Translations under genes and position numbers: made by a program | DNA from: Manihot esculenta | Lineage: Eukaryota; Streptophyta; Magnoliopsida; Malpighiales; Euphorbiaceae | Assembly (NCBI RefSeq): GCF_001659605.2 | Contig: NC_035164.2 | Location: 5,559,379 to 5,623,378 of the forward strand | DNA length: 64,000 nucleotides | Direction of reading: 5' to 3' | The notes under the pieces: generated by a model | Seen by the model: the letters and a program-made list of their open reading frames with translations, nothing else | The model's database searches: none | Told to the model about the DNA's origin: nothing | Shown here: one piece after another, positions 23,701-34,137 of the stretch | Layout of the letters: each line of letters starts with the position of its first letter | Numbering within the stretch: position 1 is the stretch's first letter

Positions 23701-24399
23701 ATCATGTATGCCATGTTATGTACTAGACAAGATGTCTCATATGCATTAAGCACAACAAGCAGATATCAGGAAGATCCCGGTGAAAGTCACTGGACAGCTG
23801 TTAAGAATATCCTAAAGTACCTTAGAAGGACTAAGGATGCATTCCTAGTTTATGGAGGTTTGGAAGACGAGCTTGTTGTAAATGGTTACACAGATGCTAG
23901 TTTCCAAACCGACATAGATGACTTCAGATCGCAGTCAGGATTTGTATTCACTTTAAATGGTGGAGCTGTTAGCTGAAAAAGTTCCAAGCAGAGCACTGTA
24001 GCAGATTCTACAACAGAAACTGAGTATATAGCAGCATCAGATGCAGTTAAAGAGGCAGTCTGGTTGAATAAATTCATCACAGAGTTGGGAGTGGTTCCCA
24101 ACATTGCAAATCCTATGGACCTTTATTGTGATAACAATGGTGCCATAGCACAGGCAAAGGAGCCCAGATCTCATTAGATATCTAAATACATACTAAGGCG
24201 ATATCACCTTATTCGAGAGATTATTGATAGAGGAGATATTAAAATATGCAAAGTAGACACGAATGACAACATTGCAGATCCACTGACCAAGCCTCTTTCA
24301 CAGGTCAAGCATGATCAGCACACTAGGTCTAGCATGATCAGCACACTAGGTCTATGGGTATTAGATACTTGTATGATTATGCCTAGGCAAGTGGGAGAT
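20749..24399 (+). mobile_element. Copia retrotransposon gag-pol, 5'-truncated and inactivated
   Basis: One reading frame runs from 20752 to about 24330. Order: partial gag, CCHC knuckle (CFHCKEPEHWKRNC near 21140), protease (LDTGCGSHI near 21290), GAG-pre-integrase, integrase (DRSGEY, QWNGVSERRNQTL), reverse transcriptase (MDVKTAFLNG, YVDDILLI) and RNase H near 23880-24330. This protease-integrase-RT order is Copia (Pseudoviridae type). The 5' LTR and gag N-terminus are absent. About eight in-frame stops (near 21130, 21326, 21862, 22054, 22228, 23107, 23973, 24175) break the frame but no frameshift does. A polypurine stretch AAGTGGGAGAT precedes the 3' LTR at 24400. Confidence 0.9.
24308..24354 (+). 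repeat. 23-bp tandem duplication at end of Copia pol
   Basis: AGCATGATCAGCACACTAGG plus TCT occurs twice head to tail just downstream of the RNase H end. Confidence 0.85.
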
Positions 24400-25530
24400 T
24401 GTTAGTGTATTTGCCCTAGGCCATTATCTTGGACCTTTTTGTATGTCGTTTTGATTATTAATAAAAGAGGGTTTTATTATCATTATTATTTGTTTGCATG
24501 TTGCATAATAATGATTATCACCTCTGGTTACTTATTATTATGTTGATAATAATAAAATATAGCTAGTATGATTATTGATTGATAATCATGAGATGATTAT
24601 GTATATGTTGATATAATTCAATAATCATAGATACTTGTTAGAGAACAAAGTATTGGATGGATCCGCATTGAGATCACTACATGGGTTATTGTCATAAGTG
24701 AATATCAAAATAGTTATGTCTTAATCCTTTGACTTGAGATTGTCATAGTTTCCAACATAAGGACTGTTATATTTTGACATAACCAAACATTGTTTTTAAT
24801 CGGACAATCATAAAGGTTATGATTGAGCATAATAGAAATTATATAGAGGATATTGAACAATCAAGATAGGATTTGTCCCTCTCTATAAGAGAAATATCTT
24901 CTGGGCCCCTCGATAAATGAGACTAAGAAATGCATGGTCGTGCTCAAATGAATTGATAGTGTGATCAATATCATTTGAATTTATCAGTCTACTTAGAGAT
25001 CGAAAAATCATAAGTTTGAACATTATAAATTTGACATTGACCATGACTTATGTTCAAACTAGATATCGTGTGACAAAGGGATTAATACATTTTCTATTTA
25101 TTAGGCTTTATTGGACTATTGATCCTCATATTAGTTGGGCAGTTATAATGTCTTGCTAGAGACCACTTATGACTTATGAGACTAGGCCTATTACCAATTA
25201 ATATAAGCCTATTGAGTCACACATAAAAGAACGTTGTTGATATGCTTTAACCTCTTATAAATTATCTTCCCCATATTTGATTTATGAATATGAATCTAAG
25301 TATTCGATTTTTGTGTTGGAGGAATCAAAGTCCCCTCCTACTCTTTAACGTAATCCATAGTTCACAAGGGATGACTAAAGATAGAGCCCTAGAGAGGTGA
25401 TTCTACTATTGCCGACAGGCTAGGGGCAAAAGGGCTGGATTGAGGCTGGAGGAGGAGGCGAGGAGCCGAGGAGGTTGTTATGGGGCAATTTAGAAGTAGG
25501 GAGTAAAGAAGTAACAATATACTACATACC
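24400..25530 (+). mobile_element. 3' LTR region of the truncated Copia element
   Basis: It starts TGTTAGTGTATTTGCCCTAG immediately after the polypurine tract. The body has ATAATCAT-type repeats and a TATA-like CACATAAAAG near 25220. The right end is not certain; candidates are the ACA ends near 25516 and 25526. With no 5' partner, length and age cannot be measured here. Confidence 0.55.
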
Positions 25531-25609
25531 TAAAATATTATGTCACAGTTATAAATTATGGATATATTTAAATATATTGTATTTTTATATTAATAATATT
25601 AAACTAATT

Positions 25610-27376
25610 AATAAAATTTACTAATTAATAAATTTTCTATTAAAAAATTAATAAATTTTAATATCATATTAATCAAATAATAATTTTTTTCTTATTATAA
25701 TATGAAATATTTATAAAATATTTGTATTCTTATTTATTATTAATATCATATTTTAAAAAATATTTTATTATTTATTTTTATATAAAATTATATTTATTCA
25801 AATAAAATTCTGAAAACAATTATTAACAAGTAAAAAATAGAAATCATGCTACCAAATAAAAAGGTACATAATAAACCTAACCAAACACTTATATCCGTTA
25901 TTAAAAAGACCCTTAAATCACCATCCCTAAACCACCTCTCAACTCTCAAGTTTCAGCACTGCTGCCCTCCCCCTTCCCACCTTCGGCCTCTCCTCTTCTC
26001 TGGTACATCCGTGTGCCTCCCCCCGATCGTCCCTCCGCTCTTCACGCTGTCAACGTCGTTGCGGCGTCCGCTGGTCCTGGTTGCTTCTTCGCTCTCCTCC
26101 GCCGCTTCCTCTGGTCCTCGTGGCTACATCCGCTGGTCCAGTCCTGCCGCCCAGTTCTGCTCCTTGCTGAAGGCAGATTCTGGCGAGGTTCATTCTGCCA
26201 CGGCTTGAGTGATAGGTTCATTTTTGCCTGTTTACATGGACGGTAAATTGGGGTTCTGTCGAGCGGGATTGCGAATCGATTCTATCACATCTTAATCACC
26301 GGGAGAAACAACTCAAACTCAAGAGAAGGTCGCTTGTTTCTTCCCTTTTTTATTTTTCCTGCAGTTCTTTATTTTTTTTGTTTAATTGATTTACAGACTT
26401 AGCATCCAATTTAACGAAGCAATTTGAGTTTATTTGAGTATGATTGCAAGGAATCAAGCACTGCTTTGCATTTCCCCACCTACTTTGGCCAATGTAGTGT
26501 CTGTGCTTTATATATGTATTTTTTTTCCTGGGAATTGGTTTGTTCAATAAAAGATTTTTCTGCCATTTTTTCTTTATTCACTTATATACATCCTTTGTTC
26601 TGTAGAGTTTAATTTTTTTTTTTCTATGAATCAAATGTTGTCTTTTGTGCAGGTGGTTGATGGGACTGCCAATGTCTAAATCTGAAAAGCAGCAGATTTT
26701 ACAGTATAGGTTAGTTGCCGCTTCTTGCTTCCATATCGTAGAATCCTGTTCACTTGATAAGTATAGTAATTGCTGTTGATGTCATTTCTCCAGGTCATTG
26801 CCTGAATCTTTGCTTAGGGATGATAATGTAAGTTAGTTTCTCTCATGAATTCCTGCTGAAGTTCAATTGAGTGGGTATTTTAATTGATAATTGTTAAATA
26901 TATTAGATCAATGGGAAATTTAATTGGTGATTGCGTTTTTGCATAACTGTTCTTTGTCTCATTTTTGTGAATTTGAGTTGCTGCCTTTGGAAGGAAGGTG
27001 TAAATGGCAACAACCATGTATGAGCACTTAACAATGTAAATGTAGTTTAAGCTAAAAAATTAATCCATGTGAAAAACGCTGTAGTTGTTTAACAATGTAA
27101 ATTTATTTGGTGTTAATCCATGTTATCATGGTGTAACTGTAATTTTGGTCATGTGATCTTACTGTGAAAATGCTGTAAAGGCTAACAGAAGGAATTGAGA
27201 GAAAAACTGTGAAAAGTTATTTTTTTTTTTTTAAAGTTTAGAGGTTTAAAACTAATGTTTTTTTAAAGTTTGTGTTTATTAGATCATGATTAAAGTTGAG
27301 GTGTCTGATAGGGAAAGTGCTAAAGAACAATGTGCAAGTATGCATTTAGTCCAATAGAATTTAACTATCTCTACAA
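25610..27376 (+). repeat. Segmental duplicate X, copy 2
   Basis: Closely similar to 10255-11953, covering the upstream DNA, leader, exons 1-3 and part of intron 3 of the 686-aa gene. About 90 bp at 26897-26985 has no counterpart in copy 1. Homology ends at CTATCTCTACAAAT and is followed within about 35 bp by duplicate Y copy 2. The order X-Y is the same as at 10-20 kb, but the roughly 8 kb between them is missing. Confidence 0.9.
26236..26827 (+). pseudogene. Truncated copy of exons 1-3 of the 686-aa gene
   Basis: ATG 26236 with exon 1 to 26328, exon 2 at 26653-26709 and exon 3 at 26794-26827 match the active copy with the same splice sites. An extra G in GAGCGGGATTG (about 26265) shifts the frame of exon 1 and brings a TAA into phase within it. 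No exon 4 follows: duplicate Y and a different gene come instead. A transcript could still start from the conserved leader, but it cannot encode the protein. Confidence 0.88.
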
Positions 27377-27409
27377 ATATATTTATACTTATAATATATT
27401 TATACTTAT

Positions 27410-28064
27410 AATTTGAAAGGATATAAATATATTTATACTTATAATATAAATAAGTTAAAAAATAATTTATATATAAAAATTTAAAATAACGAGTATAAAT
27501 AACGTGGAGGCCTTAAATAAAATTAATATAATAAATTAATATACGTCTTTATTGATCACAAATTAAATAAAATTAAAATATATAAGTTAAAATCGCTAAT
27601 CACTCTCTACTAATACTACTGTACAGTAACACCGCTAATGAAGGGGGAAAAAAGAAAAAAAGCACGGAAGGCGAGAGAGAAAAAGAGAAGAAAGGGCCTT
27701 TTTCTAATACAAATTTGTTAATGGCTGCAAAGGAGGAGCTCCTCCTTCTCCCATCTTCTCCCTCGCCCTTTATCAGAGATATCATTATCTTCATTCTTCT
27801 TCTTCAGGTAGTCTCTCTGTGTGTGCGTGTTTGTGATACTTGCTTATATCTTTCTTTAGATCAATCATCTGACCAGCGTCTGATTATCAACACATATTTA
27901 TATCTATTTTATACTCCCAATGGATGTGCTATTTTTTTCATTTCAAGTGAGTTTTGTATTTTTGAAATGAGTTGGTTTATGTAAATAATTTCTTTTTGTT
28001 TGTTTGTTGTGTTCATGTTTATCGGAAATTTATTTATTAGGGTTTAATTATTTGCAATCTATGC
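27410..28064 (+). repeat. Segmental duplicate Y, copy 2
   Basis: Matches 20061-20748. It contains an ATG at 27721 (MAAKEELLLLPSSPSPFIRD) whose frame reaches a CAG|GTAGTC donor-like site near 27808. Copy 2 continues without a break into the sequence upstream of the Rab-GAP pseudogene, so it may be that gene's promoter and first, possibly non-coding, exon. Whether the short peptide is translated is unknown. Confidence 0.8.
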
Positions 28065-28301
28065 TTTACATCATTTTGCTCTGTTTTTTAGAATAGATTA
28101 TTTAAAATGATGTGTATTGTTGCTTATTTGTTAATGTTTTTGCAATAAAATGTTAGTTTTTAGTGACATTTATTTTGTTTAGCTTATGTGATTGTTTTGT
28201 TTTTATGTGTAGTTGATTAATTTTTGAAATTGAATTTGTCTGGTGATGATAAGGAAAGGTTGAATTAGTGAAGTGTGTGTAAGAGAGGGTGAGGGGTTTG
28301 T

Positions 28302-29283
28302 ATGAACTGTAAATATCTTATGAAGAAGACGAAAGCCAATGGAGTTGTGGAAAAGTTGGAGCAGTGAATTTTCAGAGAGTTGGTTCGCTGGTGCACGATA
28401 TTGGGGAGCCTTGTCTTCCTCAATTGCCCATAAAGGTTGTTACTAGCTGTAAGACTCTTAGTATTATCAACAATTTAATTTAGTGATTATTTTTCTTCTT
28501 TTCTTTGTGTACCTTGCTATGACTGTTGATCTGAAGTAATTTATTTATTTGAATGATACCAGACTTTGACTGTTGAGTTCTGCTAGGAGCCAATGTATTG
28601 TCTCTATGTGCACAAGGTTACTTATCATGGATAGTTTATGCCTTCATGTAAAGCATTGCCACTCATGCAGTTAACAAAAATGATTTGAAAGAAATAAGGG
28701 TAATTTCTTATCAACTGCAATAACATGCCCAAGTGTCACCCTCTCTTTGCTTCCCCCCTTTCCCCTAACCTTCCAAAAGAAATACTCAAATTTATGCCGT
28801 TGTTCAGAAGGTTGAGAGTTTAGGTCCTTTATTCTTTTAAAAGGGGTAGATTGTAGAATCACAGGAGAAAAATAATGATTTGAAAATGTTTAGAAATTAA
28901 GTAAGAAACTGACAGCAATAGCTTGCCTTAGATAGAGGTAGGGCAAATTTATGAGATCATTAATTGTGGTCATGTGTATCCTATCCCAGCCCTTTGGACT
29001 CAAATGATTTTAGGGCATGTCTCGACCAAAGAGGGCGATAGATGAAGTCATTTTATTATATATCTTGGAAGTTCTAATGTATGTTTCTAGAGCTTGAATA
29101 AACACGTTTTTTATAGTATAATTGTTCAATTTGGATGGAATTGCTTCCTTTTTTCATTATTTTGTTAATTTCTTTTTTATATGTAATTGTAACGATGATT
29201 GGTTTTCTCCTTATTTAATTTAAAAATACTCATATGAGACTATTATAATGCAGGTAAGCAGAATGCTTAAACCAGACAAGTAG
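28302..29283 (+). pseudogene. TBC Rab-GAP pseudogene, 5' exons
   Basis: Exon-like segments at 28302-28448 (peptides CGKVGAVNFQRVGSLVHDIG and EPCLPQLPIK) and from 29254 (VSRMLKPDK) resemble the N-terminus of a plant TBC-domain Rab GTPase-activating protein. These proteins stimulate GTP hydrolysis on Rab proteins in membrane traffic. An in-frame TAA lies at 28311 and a TAG at 29281, the latter where Trp follows PDK in the family. The rest of this exon is not found; the PPR gene starts 33 bp later. Family recognition is from memory of related plant sequences. Confidence 0.65.
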
Positions 29284-29315
29284 CCAGAAACTTGAACTGA
29301 ATAGAGTTGGATTTG

Positions 29316-31433
29316 ATGCCTCTTCCTTCTCAAAATCGCTCCTTCTACAATTCGCTTATTCAGTTTTCCCAGCAGAAAAGTCTTCAGAAAGGCCAAGCTC
29401 TCCACGCTCAGATTATAAAAGACACTTCTTCCTCTTCTTGCATTTACCTTGCAAATGGTCTCGTCAATTTCTACGCCAAATGCGGGCATTTACCCAAAGC
29501 CAAGCTCATATTCCAACAAATTCGTGACAAAGACGTTATCTCGTGGAATTGTCTTATCAATGGCTACTCACAGCGTGGCCACTCAGGCTCCTCAATTGTC
29601 ATGGATTTGTTTCAGCGCATGAGAGCAGAGAATACGTTCCCAAATGCCCACACTTTTGCGGGTGTTTTCAACGCCGCATCAAACTTGTCGTGCACTTTGG
29701 GCGGCCAACAGGCCCATGCTCTTGCCATCAAAATGGCCAGTTTTTATGATGTTTATGTAGGGAGTTCTCTCCTTAATATGTACTGCAAGGCAGGTCTACA
29801 TTTGGAGGCTCGCAAGGTGTTTGATATAATGCCTGAGAGGAATGCTGTTACATGGGCTACTATGATTTCTGGGTATGCGATTCAACGGCTGGCTAGAGAG
29901 GCTTTGAGGCTTTTTGAATGGATGCTTAAGGAAGATGAAGATTTGAATGAATTCGTGTTCACTAGTGTGCTTAGTGCTTTGGCCATCCCTGAATTCATTG
30001 ATAGTGGCAAACAGATACATTGCCTAGCTGTTAAAAGTGGCCTGTTAGCATTTGTTTCTACTTTGAATGCTCTTGTTACCATGTATGCTAAATGTGGGAG
30101 CTTAGATGATTCACTTCAAGTGTTTGAAACGTCAGGTTCTAAGGATTCTATCACATGGTCAGCTATGATTACTGGTTATGCTCAAAGTGGGGATTCACAA
30201 AAGGCTCTGAAGCTCTTCTCTAAGATGCATTTTTGTGGGATAAAGCCCAGTGAGTTTACCCTTGTTGGCGTTCTTAATGCTTGTAGTGATATTGGTGCTG
30301 ATGAAGAAGGAAAGCAAGTGCACAGCTATTTATTGAAGTTGGGATTTGAGTTCCAAATGTATATAATGACAGCTTTGGTTGACATGTATGCAAAATGTGG
30401 TTGTACAGCAGATGCTCGGAAAGGTTTTGATTATTTACAAGAACCTGATGTAGTTCTTTGGACATCCATGATCGCAGGGTATGTACAAAATGGAGAGAAT
30501 GAAGATGCTCTAAGCTTGTATGGTCGAATGCAGATGGAAGGGATTTTGCCCAACGAACTAACAATGGCCAGTGTCTTAAAAGCATGTTCAAGCCTTGCTG
30601 CTTTGGATCAAGGAAGGCAGATTCATGCCCGCACTATTAAGTATGGACTCAGTCTGGAAGTTCCTGTTGGAAGTGCACTTTCAACCATGTACGCAAAATG
30701 TGGGAGTTTAGACGAGGGAAACATTGTATTTAAAAGAATGCCAGAGAGAGATACAGTCTCATGCAATGCGATGATATCTGGACTTTCTCAAAATGGGTAT
30801 GGTAAGGAAGCTCTAGATCTCTTTGAGGAAATGCTACTAGAGGGGACAAAGCCAGATGATGTCACATTTGTGAATGTTCTCTCTGCTTGTAGCCACATGG
30901 GATTGGTGGAGGAAGGGTGGGCGTATTTCAAAATGATGTTCCACGGATTTGGTATCGTTCCAAGAGTAGAGCATTATGCATGTATGGTTGATGTTTTGAG
31001 TCGTGCTGGGAAACTTAAGGAAGCAAAAGAATTTATTGAGTCAGCAACCATAGACCACGGCATGTGTTTATGGCGCATTTTATTAAGTGCCTGTAGGAAT
31101 TACCGAAACTATGAATTGGGAGCCTATGCAGGTGAGAAACTAATGGCGTTGGGCTCACAAGAATCATCTGCTTATGTGTTGTTGTCGAGTATCTACACTG
31201 CCTTGGGCAGGCCTGAGGATGTGGAACGAGTCAGGAGCACGATGAGAGTTCGAGGAGTGAGTAAGGAGCCTGGGTGTAGCTGGATTGAACTCAAGAGTCG
31301 TGTCCATGTATTTGTGGTTGGGGACCAAATACATTCACATATTGGAGAAATACGATTAGAGTTACGAAGGTTGAGAAAACACATGAAGGATGAAGGTTAC
31401 CAACCAGCTTCTACGAATTTTGACCTTAATTAA
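29316..31433 (+). CDS. E-class PPR protein, likely orthologue of At2g33680
   Basis: Intronless 705-aa protein. The ATG at 29316 (MPLPSQNRSF) is preferred over an in-frame TTG at 29307. PLS-type PPR motifs repeat along nearly the whole length. Typical phrases recur: LVNFYAKCG, SWNCLINGYSQ, ALVDMYAKCG, VLKACSSLAALDQG and VTFVNVLSACSHMGLVEEGW. The C-terminal E/E+ region includes PGCSWIELK and VFVVGDQIHSHI. No DYW domain follows. Such proteins bind organellar RNA and act in editing or processing, but this protein's target cannot be read from sequence, and no clear transit peptide is obvious. It lies between exons of a dead Rab-GAP gene yet has no disabling mutation. At2g33680 is recalled, not searched. 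Confidence 0.93.
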   Translation: MPLPSQNRSFYNSLIQFSQQKSLQKGQALHAQIIKDTSSSSCIYLANGLVNFYAKCGHLPKAKLIFQQIRDKDVISWNCLINGYSQRGHSGSSIVMDLFQRMRAENTFPNAHTFAGVFNAASNLSCTLGGQQAHALAIKMASFYDVYVGSSLLNMYCKAGLHLEARKVFDIMPERNAVTWATMISGYAIQRLAREALRLFEWMLKEDEDLNEFVFTSVLSALAIPEFIDSGKQIHCLAVKSGLLAFVSTLNALVTMYAKCGSLDDSLQVFETSGSKDSITWSAMITGYAQSGDSQKALKLFSKMHFCGIKPSEFTLVGVLNACSDIGADEEGKQVHSYLLKLGFEFQMYIMTALVDMYAKCGCTADARKGFDYLQEPDVVLWTSMIAGYVQNGENEDALSLYGRMQMEGILPNELTMASVLKACSSLAALDQGRQIHARTIKYGLSLEVPVGSALSTMYAKCGSLDEGNIVFKRMPERDTVSCNAMISGLSQNGYGKEALDLFEEMLLEGTKPDDVTFVNVLSACSHMGLVEEGWAYFKMMFHGFGIVPRVEHYACMVDVLSRAGKLKEAKEFIESATIDHGMCLWRILLSACRNYRNYELGAYAGEKLMALGSQESSAYVLLSSIYTALGRPEDVERVRSTMRVRGVSKEPGCSWIELKSRVHVFVVGDQIHSHIGEIRLELRRLRKHMKDEGYQPASTNFDLN

Positions 31434-31469
31434 ATGTTGATCTACTTTATTGGCCAACTTTACTTTTTA

Positions 31470-31900
31470 TTATTGATAACCGCCGGGCTTCCCTAGCCCA
31501 AGAACAAGGCCGGGCCCAAAAGAAGGGCGCAGGCCCAAAGCCCGCCTGACCATACACTTGAAGGTCAGCCTGACTTCACGAGCCCGGGCCTGGGCCCAGC
31601 AACTCGGGATCAGATATGAGCACAGGCCCAATGGGGGATGACCTCGCCATATGATGTGACGTGGGGCAGACTTACCAGCCCAGTCATTTCACAGCTTGCG
31701 GGCCAAATGGCCGCCTGCAAGGAGAGAGGGCCCTACACATCTGTACGTACGGATCTAATTGATAAAAACAGGTGGTATTGTAGCAGAAAAGCGGTCAGAC
31801 GTCATTGGCAGATAAAAGGGAAAGAGGAAAAGGGGAAAGGGGCTTCGGCTCCAACTAAGCTTACACTCATACTGTAAATCCAATTTTCTGGACCTCAGAA
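31470..31900. mobile_element. Solo-LTR-like GC-rich remnant
   Basis: This begins about 40 bp after the PPR stop. It is a GC-rich block with GGGCCCAAA/GGCCCAGG motifs and a TATA-like CAGATAAAAGG near 31809, unlike the AT-rich DNA around it. It may start at TGATAACCGCC and end near a CA around 31900-31930. No TSD was confirmed and no coding region is associated. Confidence 0.5.
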
Positions 31901-31929
31901 CATTAGGAGTCTTTTAAGAATCATCTCAA

Positions 31930-33300
31930 TTCATTTTCATTTTAAAACAATTCTAGTCTATTTTGACTTTTAGCATCTTTTAATTTTGAACATGGATGAT
32001 TTCTGTTTATTGGACTTGTTGCTTCATATATTGACCATACTAGAAAAAAGCCAAGGTTTGGAGCATTTATTGTTGTATATTATTTTATTTTGATAAGAAA
32101 TAATGAGGTCAGTAGACAACTACAACAAGAACATTGAAAGAAAAGCTAAAAACAAAAATATCTTGTCAAGTTAGATAACACACAAAGAAATCCCCCTAAA
32201 ATCTGCAGAGTCCATTTTAGGGATTGGCGACTTACCCATTCAGTGACTTTGGCACTGGATGTTACCAAAATAAAATGGGTACTCTCGGGTCAGGAAGTGT
32301 AAGCTTTTATTTTTTGAGGAAATGGAAGTATAAGCTTATTTCGAAGCCAAAACATCATCCTTTCTTACTACAATTTAAAGGACAACACATATAAGTAAAA
32401 TGTTTTTACTAATGATATTTGTATATGCATATAAAACATAATATATATATATATAGATATATATATACTAACCTTGTATTTTATATATGTTATTTTTTAG
32501 AATAAAAAGAATTATTGATGCTGCTGGTTATCCATGTACGTACCACATGGACAATACTCAGCTCATTTTTTTTATATATATCAACACGAAAAAACTATAA
32601 TTTAACGATGTTTGCTAAAAGTTATATTGGAAATGAAACATTCTCTATTAGTAAATTGAACAAACAGAACCAGAGTCACCAAAGTGAAGTAGCACCAGAC
32701 CACACGATGTGTTTTTTATTTTTTCCTATTATACTAAAATGTTGATGATCTTTGTTATAACTCTCAATAATTTGATATTGTTCTCTAAAATAATCTTTTA
32801 TAATTAATTCTCTTCTTAGTTTATTTATTTGTGTATTGTTTGAATTTGTTTCTCATTTTGTTGAGGAGCTAGGAACCTTTTGATTAAACTACTTATTAGG
32901 CATTTTTGTTGGAGGCCAAACATGTTTGACTGTTGCTCATAGAAATTTGCATTTATTTTGTTCACCTTTAGAATGACACTCAACCTCAACTTGGCATACC
33001 TGTTATATGTGCTTATGATCATAGGAGATTTCTTGCATCTCAAGTTGTACAGCTTTATCTGCTGTTGCAACTTCCAAATTTTATTTATTGTTATAGCTAT
33101 TTTTTGCACTATTCTTTTGAATGTTTGTTCAGTCTACTTCCTTCTCTTGTTGCCCTTTTTTAGATAAGTTTTATGTTGGATAATACAATTAAGTTTAATG
33201 ATTTCAGTGTCTCAATTATCATCTTTCCCTGCTACCTTAAAAGTTGTTCATATTATTTCCTTTAACTTCTATATAGATGTAATAGCCTTATTTGTTGCAT
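31930..33300. other. Intron-like or intergenic DNA between PPR gene and Rab-GAP exon
   Basis: AT-rich, with TA repeats near 32440-32470. It should include the remainder of the Rab-GAP exon interrupted at 29283, but I could not find it. No other gene is supported. Confidence 0.45.
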
Positions 33301-33817
33301 GTGATAGAGTGTGGATCCAACAATACGACCAGAAGTTTGGGAATCTCTACTCGGTTGTTATGCATTGGTCAGCACTGCCAAGTACCGGAGGCAACTGAGG
33401 ACAGCATGAAGGTACAAGGCTTTCTATTTTTCATTTTCCCCTAACAAAATTTCCTTTAGATGCATTTTCTTTAGCTGCAGTGTGTTCTTTTAACTAATTG
33501 AATCATCTTGGTAAATCAAATTACTCCTGTTGTAAACCTATTCCACTTCCTAAAAGGTGGACCTGTTGTTGTGTCTCAGTATTTTCTGCATTTTTTTATT
33601 ATTGAGTTAATTCTCCTTTGCTCCTTTTATATTGATGTGTGAATGCTTAGGGTTGTAGTTGTTTGGAGGACATCAATTTGGTTTTATTTTGAATTTTGAA
33701 ATCTCTATTTACTGTTTATTGTGAAGAAAGATCTTGAAAGTAATGCTGCTGTGAATTATCATTCTTATGATTTCTTTTTGATGTAAAGTTCAAAAAGAAA
33801 AAGAAAAAAACAAAAAA

Positions 33818-34137
33818 TGTGGTTTCACTTTGACACTTCACTTGAAAGACAATTTTTTTTCTTTTTAATCAAATTGGTACCATGTGATTAACACTATTAG
33901 TCCATTAATACCATTAATGATAGGCTGATGTGGCAGCCATGTGATTAAAAAATTATTAATTAATTAATTTATTAATTAATCATTTTTAAAAATTATCATG
34001 TGTAAAAGAAAAAAATTTAATCACATGTGGCTTCCACATTAACTTATCAGTAATGGTGTTAATGTATTCAGTAATAGTGCAAACAGCATGATACCATTTC
34101 GGGTAAAAATAACTTGTCATTCAAAGTGTGAAACCAT
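33818..34137. mobile_element. MITE with about 100-bp inverted arms in a Rab-GAP intron
   Basis: The ends TGTGGTTTCAC and the inverse of GTGAAACCATA are followed by imperfectly matched arms. Examples are GGTACCATG...CACTATTA vs GGTATCATG...CACTATTA and GATGTGGCAGCCATGTG vs AATGTGGAAGCCACATG. The core is AT-rich. It is non-coding; the superfamily is not assigned because no TSD was resolved. Confidence 0.6.

Noticed and set aside
29307..29315. Upstream TTG start for the PPR protein
   Set aside because: A plant nuclear gene would start at ATG; ATG 29316 is in the same frame three codons downstream.
31638..31877. 79-codon plus-strand ORF after the PPR gene
   Set aside because: It lies in the GC-rich solo-LTR-like block; no homology and no expected codon pattern.
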